64,000 nt of DNA from CAVVZJ01 sp963752755 (lineage in GTDB: Bacteria > Planctomycetota > Planctomycetia > Isosphaerales > Isosphaeraceae), in NCBI GenBank assembly GCA_963752755.1, contig CAVVZJ010000017.1, positions 248,001 to 312,000 on the forward strand, in the 5' to 3' direction. Of this stretch, positions 59,165 to 64,000 are shown piece after piece. The notes below the pieces were generated by a model. The model had not been told where the DNA came from, made no database searches, and saw nothing but the letters and a program-made list of their open reading frames with translations. Position 1 is the stretch's first letter; every line of letters starts with the position of its first letter. The translations under genes were made by a program, and so were the position numbers.

Positions 59165-62035
59165 ATGGCGGCACGATCGCGTTACATTGTCGGTATCGAC
59201 CTGGGAACGACCAACTGCGCCGCCGCGTATGTCGATACGAAGGGGCGGGAGAGGCCGTCGGCGGATATCCGACTCTTCGAGGTCCCGCAACTCGTTGCCG
59301 CGGGGGAGACGGCGCCGAGAGAGATGCTGCCGTCGTTTCTGTACCTGCCGGGGCCGCACGAGTTACCGGCCGACGCCGCGAGGTTGCCATGGCGGGAGCA
59401 AGGCGACCGGATTGTCGGCGAGTTTGCGAGGATTCAAGGGGCGAGGGTGCCGGGACATCTGGTCGCTAGTGCCAAGAGCTGGCTCTGCCACGGTGGCGTC
59501 GATCGCGAGGCGGCGATCTTGCCATGGGGGGCTCCGCCCGATGCGCGGAAGGTCTCGCCGGTCGAGGCCTCGGCCGAGTATCTGAAACACATCCGGGATG
59601 CCTGGAACTGGCGGTTTGCCCGGAAGGACCCGAATCATCGGCTGGAAGTGCAGGAGGTTGTGCTCACCGTGCCGGCCTCGTTCGACGAGGCGGCTCGCGA
59701 GCTGACCGTCGAGGCGGCGCGGCAGGCTGGGTTCGAGATCTTGACGCTGCTGGAAGAACCGCAGGCCGCGTTTTACTGCTGGATCGTGTCGCACCAGGAA
59801 GGCTGGCAGAAGGAGGTTCGAGGCGGGGAGTTGATCCTCGTCTGTGACATCGGCGGCGGGACGACCGATTTCAGCCTGATCACCGTCGTCGAGACGCCGA
59901 CCGGGCCGGGCTTCCGGAGAGTGGCGGTGGGCGACCACCTGATGCTCGGGGGTGACAACATCGACTTGGCCTTGGCGCACAAGGTTGAGGCGAAGCTGGG
60001 GGGCGTGCGGCTCGACGCGGAGCAGTGGTCGGCCTTGCGGTTCGCGTGTCGGACCGCGAAGGAGAAACTGTTCGACGACCGGGCGCCGGCCGAGCGTTGG
60101 CCGGTAACGATCGCGGGTCGGGGCTCGCGGATTATCGGGGGCAGCCTGCAATCGGAGCTGACGAGGGAGGAAGTTCTGCCGATCGTGCTCGACGGGTTCT
60201 TCCCGAAGACCCGGCCGGACGAGGAGCCGCAGAAATCGAGCAAGCTCGGGCTCCAGGAGTTCGGCTTGCCGTTTGTCGCCGATCCGGCCATCCCGCGACA
60301 CCTGGCGGCCTTTCTGCGCAAGCACAAGGCGTCGCCGATCGGTGGCGACGGCGATATCGACGAGTCGCGGCCGGCGCGGCCGGATGCGATCCTCTTCAAT
60401 GGTGGGGCCATGACCCCAGCCCTGCTCCGGGAACGGGTCGTGGACGTGGTCGGTTCGTGGTTCCCCGATGAGCCGGATGGGACCTACCGGCCGCGCGTGC
60501 TGACGAATGACTCGCTGGATCTGGCCGTGGCGCATGGCGCGGCGTATTACGGGGTGGTCCGACGGGGGGGCGGCATCCGGATCGGTGGGGGCACGGCGCG
60601 AGCGTTTTATGTCGGTTTCGAGGCACCCGACCAGTCGGCGACGGAGACTCCCTGGCTCTGCGTCGTGCCGCGTGACGCCCAGGAGGGGGACGAGATCGAG
60701 GTCGCAGACCGGGACTTTAACCTCTTGCTGGATCGGCCGGTGGCGTTTCCGCTGGCGTCCAGTTCGGTGCGGGCGAAGGATCTGCCGGGCGACCTGGTGC
60801 CGTTTCACCCGGATGCCATGCGGGAGTTGCCGCCGCTGGTGGGCGTGATGCGGGTGGGACGGAAGGCGAAGGCGGAACAGGTTCCGGTGAGTTTGGAGGC
60901 GCGGGTCACGGAGGTCGGGACGGTCGAGCTAGGTCTACGGTCGCGGTCGGACGACCGGCGATGGAGGCTCCAGATTCAGCTTCGCGGGCCGGAGGGTCGG
61001 ACCGCGGCGACCACCTCCGCCGCGATCACGGGAGGCGAGGCGGATCGGATCGTGGTCGAGCAATCGCAGCTCGATGCGGCGATCGAAGCGATCCGCGCGG
61101 CGTTCGGGCCGAACCCGCCGGAAGATGCGGGGCCGCCGAGGCTGGTCAAGCGGCTGGAGGATCTGCTGGAAGCGACGAAGGACCAGTGGCCGCCCTCGGC
61201 GTTGCGGGCCTTGTGGGAACCGCTCCGTGAAGTGGCCGACGAGCGGAACCGGTCGCCGAGGCACGAGTCACGCTGGCTGAATCTGGCGGGCTACTGCCTC
61301 CGGCCCGGCACCGGCTACCCGCTGGATGAGACCCGGATGAAAGCACTCTGGCCGGTCTTCCATGCGGGGGTCAAACACGTCAAGGATACGCAGTGCTGGG
61401 TGGAGTGGTGGGTCTTGTGGCGAAGGGTGGCGGCGGGCTTGAACCGCTCGCATCACGAGGAGATCTATCGACGGCTACTTTCCTGGCTGCTGCCGCCGAA
61501 GGGAGGAACGGGCAAGAAGGCGAGCCGGCCCAAACCCGAGGCGCACGAACTCCGGGAGATCTGGCGGTGTGCGGCCAGCCTGGAACGTCTGGACGCGAGC
61601 CACAAGCAGACGCTCGGTGATGCGCTGGGAAGGGAGCTGTCGCGGCCGAATGCGGGGAAGCACGTCCTCTGGTGCCTCGGCCGGCTCGGAGCGCGGGTGC
61701 CACTTTACGGGCCGGCCAATACGGTGGTGCATCCGGACGTGGCCGGTCGCTGGGTAGAAGCGGTTTTGGGTGGCACTTATGCGAACGATCGCGAAGTGAC
61801 GGATGCGATCTTCGCACTGTCGCAGATGGCCCGGGTCTCAGGAGATCGGGCCCGGGATCTAATAGCGACGTTGCGGGAACGCGTGCTCGCCCGCCTGGTG
61901 GAGCTGGGGGCCGATGAGGCGGCGATGGGACCGGTGCGCGAGTATCGCGAACTGGAGGCGTCGCAGGAAGGGGTGGCGCTCGGCGACGCCCTGCCTGTGG
62001 GTTTGCGGCTCGTGGAGGACGTTTCCAGCTCGTAG
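59165..62035 (+). CDS. Hsp70-like (DnaK-type ATPase, DUF3731) protein
   Basis: ATG 59165 starts a 956-residue protein. The N-terminal ATPase domain has phosphate-1 motif YIVGIDLGTTNCAAAYVDTK, VLTVPASFDEAARELTVEAA, the phosphate-2 motif CDIGGGTTDFSLIT, and adenosine-motif-like FNGGAMTPALLRE. The C-terminal ~450 residues are not a DnaK substrate domain but the DUF3731-type region found in a long bacterial Hsp70 subfamily (WRLQIQLRGPEG, WVEWWVLWRRVAAGLNRSHH). Its clients are unknown. It may be a cytoplasmic chaperone for a specific complex. The gene stop overlaps a terminator-like stem. Confidence 0.9.
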   Translation: MAARSRYIVGIDLGTTNCAAAYVDTKGRERPSADIRLFEVPQLVAAGETAPREMLPSFLYLPGPHELPADAARLPWREQGDRIVGEFARIQGARVPGHLVASAKSWLCHGGVDREAAILPWGAPPDARKVSPVEASAEYLKHIRDAWNWRFARKDPNHRLEVQEVVLTVPASFDEAARELTVEAARQAGFEILTLLEEPQAAFYCWIVSHQEGWQKEVRGGELILVCDIGGGTTDFSLITVVETPTGPGFRRVAVGDHLMLGGDNIDLALAHKVEAKLGGVRLDAEQWSALRFACRTAKEKLFDDRAPAERWPVTIAGRGSRIIGGSLQSELTREEVLPIVLDGFFPKTRPDEEPQKSSKLGLQEFGLPFVADPAIPRHLAAFLRKHKASPIGGDGDIDESRPARPDAILFNGGAMTPALLRERVVDVVGSWFPDEPDGTYRPRVLTNDSLDLAVAHGAAYYGVVRRGGGIRIGGGTARAFYVGFEAPDQSATETPWLCVVPRDAQEGDEIEVADRDFNLLLDRPVAFPLASSSVRAKDLPGDLVPFHPDAMRELPPLVGVMRVGRKAKAEQVPVSLEARVTEVGTVELGLRSRSDDRRWRLQIQLRGPEGRTAATTSAAITGGEADRIVVEQSQLDAAIEAIRAAFGPNPPEDAGPPRLVKRLEDLLEATKDQWPPSALRALWEPLREVADERNRSPRHESRWLNLAGYCLRPGTGYPLDETRMKALWPVFHAGVKHVKDTQCWVEWWVLWRRVAAGLNRSHHEEIYRRLLSWLLPPKGGTGKKASRPKPEAHELREIWRCAASLERLDASHKQTLGDALGRELSRPNAGKHVLWCLGRLGARVPLYGPANTVVHPDVAGRWVEAVLGGTYANDREVTDAIFALSQMARVSGDRARDLIATLRERVLARLVELGADEAAMGPVREYRELEASQEGVALGDALPVGLRLVEDVSSS

Positions 62036-62096
62036 GGTGCTTGGCAAGCACGGATCATGACGCGGACGTCATAATGCTGGGAGAGCACCCTACGAG
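62029..62096. terminator. Hairpin between convergent Hsp70-like and thioredoxin-NHL genes
   Basis: CTCGTAGGGTGCT (62029-62041) is the exact complement of AGCACCCTACGAG (62084-62096). The left arm contains the Hsp70-like stop codon and continues into a second small hairpin (GTGCTT-GGC-AAGCAC). It resembles the hairpin at 34002-34060, including the GGGTGCTNNGCRAGCA core. Confidence 0.6.
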
Positions 62097-62112
62097 CCGG
62101 GGAGTGGCGGGA

Positions 62113-64000
62113 CTACTTTTCGGCGTCCTTGGGCTGGGCGGCAGGGGTTGTCAGGGAGACGACGGGATCGCCGCCGGGGGCGAAGGTGACTGGCACCTTC
62201 CAGACGTAGTTCTTCACCCGACAGAACCCGGCGCCGCCTTCCTTGCACTCGAAGGTGGAAACGGAGAGCCGGACGGCCAGTTTGTTCCCCGCCGCGAGAG
62301 CCTTGGCCAGCGGCACGTCGACCTCGAACTTCTCCCGGGGCGGGTCGAGCCGGAGGCCGGTCGAGGAGACGTCGGGGCCGAGGGCCGCCGGGTCCTCGGG
62401 GGTCTCGAGCAGGACGGGCATCGGGGCCTCGGGGTTGATCTTGAAGCCTTCGGGCAGGGAGACGGTCACATCGAGCTTGAAGTCGCGGCCGGGGGTAACC
62501 TGAACTGGCGGCACGTCGATGACGACCGGGTTGGGGAACCTCGGCTTGCTCGCGGGCGGCTTCGGGGCCGCGACGCCTTCGAGCTTCAAGGTCTGAACGG
62601 TCTTGGCGCTGAGGCTCAGGACGCGGATTTCGTGATTGTTCGAGTCCGCGATGAAGAGGCTGTTGCCGAGGGCGCTGAGGCCGCCCGGCTCGTTGAACTG
62701 GGGTGGGTTGTCGAGCTGACCCGCCTGGCGAGTCCCGGCGAGGGTCTTCACCTCGCGGCTGGCCAGATCGATGGCCTTGACCTTATTGTTGTAAGTGTCG
62801 GCCACGTAAAGCTTGCCGTCGGAGTACGAAACCCCGAGGCAGTGCTGGAGGCGGGCCTTGTTGCCACGTCCTTCCTGGTCACCGAAGGCGAACAGGCTCT
62901 GACCGAGCGGCAGGTCGTGCGTGCCCGCGACAGTGACGACTTCGTGGGGCCGATCGAGGTTGATGGCGCGGATGGCCGAACCCTCGGAGTCGGCGACGTA
63001 AAGGTACTTTCCGTCGGTCGCGAGACCGCTCGGCTGGGCGAACGCGGCCTCAGCGATCGAGCCGTCGTTGATGTCTTCCTTGCCGGTGCCGGCCCAGACG
63101 CCGACGTAGTTCTGGGCGAGGTCAAGCTTCCAGATCTGATGCGTGCCGGCCATCGCGATCAGGAGCGTCTGGGTCTCGGGCACGAGGACGAGGTCCCATG
63201 GACTGCTCAGGCCGGTCTTCGAGGCCGGTCCGCCGCCCGATCGGCGATAGGACTGCTTGCCGTCGCCGGCCACCGTCTTGACGGTTTGAGACTTCAGGTC
63301 GCAGGCGCGAATGGCGTGGTTCTCCACGTCAGCCACGTAGAGCACGTCACCCACCAGGCAAAGGCCCTGAGGCCGGTTGAACTGGGCCTTGTCAAACGGA
63401 CCGTCCTGGAGGCCGGTGCCACCGTTCCCGACGGTGGCCTGGTGCTGGCCGTGGAGGTCGGTGACGACGATCCGGTTGTGGCCCGTGTCGGTGATGAACA
63501 GGCGCTTGGAGCCGCCGTCCGCCAGGACCTTGCCGGGGTAGAGAAGGGGACCCTCAGGGGTCCGGTACACCTCGGCGGGGAAGTGCAGGGGGGTGGTGTC
63601 GAGCTCGTTGCGGGCCTTGTGCTGGGAAACCAACTTGCCGATGACCTTGTCCAGCGTCTCGCGGTGCCCCTCGCCGGCCGCCTGGCCGACGTAGCGGCCG
63701 TTGGCGTCGATCAAGACGAGCGTCGGCCAGCTCTGGACACCGAAGCGGTTCCATAAGACCTGGTTGGCATCGTTGATAACTGGATGCTTGATCCGGTACT
63801 CGGCGACTTTCTGGCGGATGTTCTCGGTGTCCTTCTCGGCGTCGAACTTGCCGGTGTGGACTCCGATGACGACCAGCTCGTTGGGATACTTCTTTTCGAG
63901 GTATTCGAGGTCGGGCAGGATGTGGTGGCAGTTGATGCAGCAGTAGGTCCAGAAGTCAAGCAGGATCAACTTGCCGCGAAGGTCCTGAATGCGGATCGGC
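62113..64000 (-). CDS. Thioredoxin-NHL repeat protein (5' end outside the window)
   Basis: The frame is open to the window edge, so the N-terminus is missing. Near the visible start is a thioredoxin-like domain (LLDFWTYCCINCHHILPDLE, with Cys-x-x-Cys in CINC; FGVQSWPTLVLIDANGRYVG). It is followed by an NHL beta-propeller (KRLFITDTGHNRIVVTDLHG, VLYVADVENHAIRACDLKSQ, KYLYVADSEGSAIRAINLDR, SLFIADSNNHEIRVLSLSAK) and a C-terminal DsbD-like domain (FKLDVTVSLPEGFKINPEAP). The architecture is like NHLRC2 and common in planctomycetes. It is probably exported and thiol-active. Confidence 0.92.
   Translation of the reverse strand, partial: PIRIQDLRGKLILLDFWTYCCINCHHILPDLEYLEKKYPNELVVIGVHTGKFDAEKDTENIRQKVAEYRIKHPVINDANQVLWNRFGVQSWPTLVLIDANGRYVGQAAGEGHRETLDKVIGKLVSQHKARNELDTTPLHFPAEVYRTPEGPLLYPGKVLADGGSKRLFITDTGHNRIVVTDLHGQHQATVGNGGTGLQDGPFDKAQFNRPQGLCLVGDVLYVADVENHAIRACDLKSQTVKTVAGDGKQSYRRSGGGPASKTGLSSPWDLVLVPETQTLLIAMAGTHQIWKLDLAQNYVGVWAGTGKEDINDGSIAEAAFAQPSGLATDGKYLYVADSEGSAIRAINLDRPHEVVTVAGTHDLPLGQSLFAFGDQEGRGNKARLQHCLGVSYSDGKLYVADTYNNKVKAIDLASREVKTLAGTRQAGQLDNPPQFNEPGGLSALGNSLFIADSNNHEIRVLSLSAKTVQTLKLEGVAAPKPPASKPRFPNPVVIDVPPVQVTPGRDFKLDVTVSLPEGFKINPEAPMPVLLETPEDPAALGPDVSSTGLRLDPPREKFEVDVPLAKALAAGNKLAVRLSVSTFECKEGGAGFCRVKNYVWKVPVTFAPGGDPVVSLTTPAAQPKDAEK

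Overview
The window is high-GC DNA from a planctomycete, most likely of the Isosphaeraceae/Singulisphaera type. The evidence is a DUF1559 pseudopilin-like protein, DUF1080, an Hsp70/DUF3731 protein, a thioredoxin-NHL protein, an N-terminal LExRQLLS motif on a secreted repeat protein, ISAzo13-type transposases and a Uma2 protein. I found no rRNA, tRNA or CRISPR array.

Bases 1-4.5 kb are a pile of insertion sequences: a decayed DDE transposase, an IS630-type element with near-perfect ends, an ISAzo13-type element inserted at the end of the IS630 element, and a 5'-truncated relative behind it. Bases 4.9-26.6 kb are an accessory region with many broken genes: two ceramidase-family genes, an M14 carboxypeptidase whose start codon is split by an IS5-type element, Fe-ADH, aldo/keto reductase, SDR, quinone oxidoreductase and a serine hydrolase fused to a beta-propeller-like domain. 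Most carry single-base frameshifts. Intact genes among them are RidA, an ABM monooxygenase, a luciferase-like oxidoreductase, ArsR, Xre, a hybrid sensor kinase and a serpin. Two intergenic spots (13.3 and 24.1 kb) share a composite repeat made of 11-bp-phased GACGC units, a fixed spacer and a conserved 24-nt block.

Bases 26.8-31.7 kb hold a DUF1559 gene followed by a chain of mobile elements: a second IS5-type copy, a second ISAzo13-type copy with the same internal amber codon as the first, a 179-bp MITE and another IS5-family element. The ISAzo13, MITE and last IS5 units are joined at CTAA/CTAAG tetramers. Bases 31.7-39.7 kb carry a membrane glycosyltransferase-like protein, a DUF1080 protein, a lipoprotein, leuS (with an apparent frameshift) and an N-acetylmuramoyl-L-alanine amidase. 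An IS66-type element (39,865-43,293) follows; it has a perfect 8-bp target duplication and carries a passenger gene.

Bases 43.3-64 kb are mostly intact housekeeping DNA. The TCA-cycle genes sucC and sucD lie on the same strand but are separated by four genes: Uma2, a PD-(D/E)XK-like protein translationally coupled to a nucleotidyltransferase, and a GH5 glycoside hydrolase. After these come a YacP-type NYN RNase, a STAS-FHA-STAS regulator, the pyrimidine operon pyrR-pyrB-pyrC, a secreted PPC-repeat protein, an Hsp70-like protein and a thioredoxin-NHL protein cut by the window edge.
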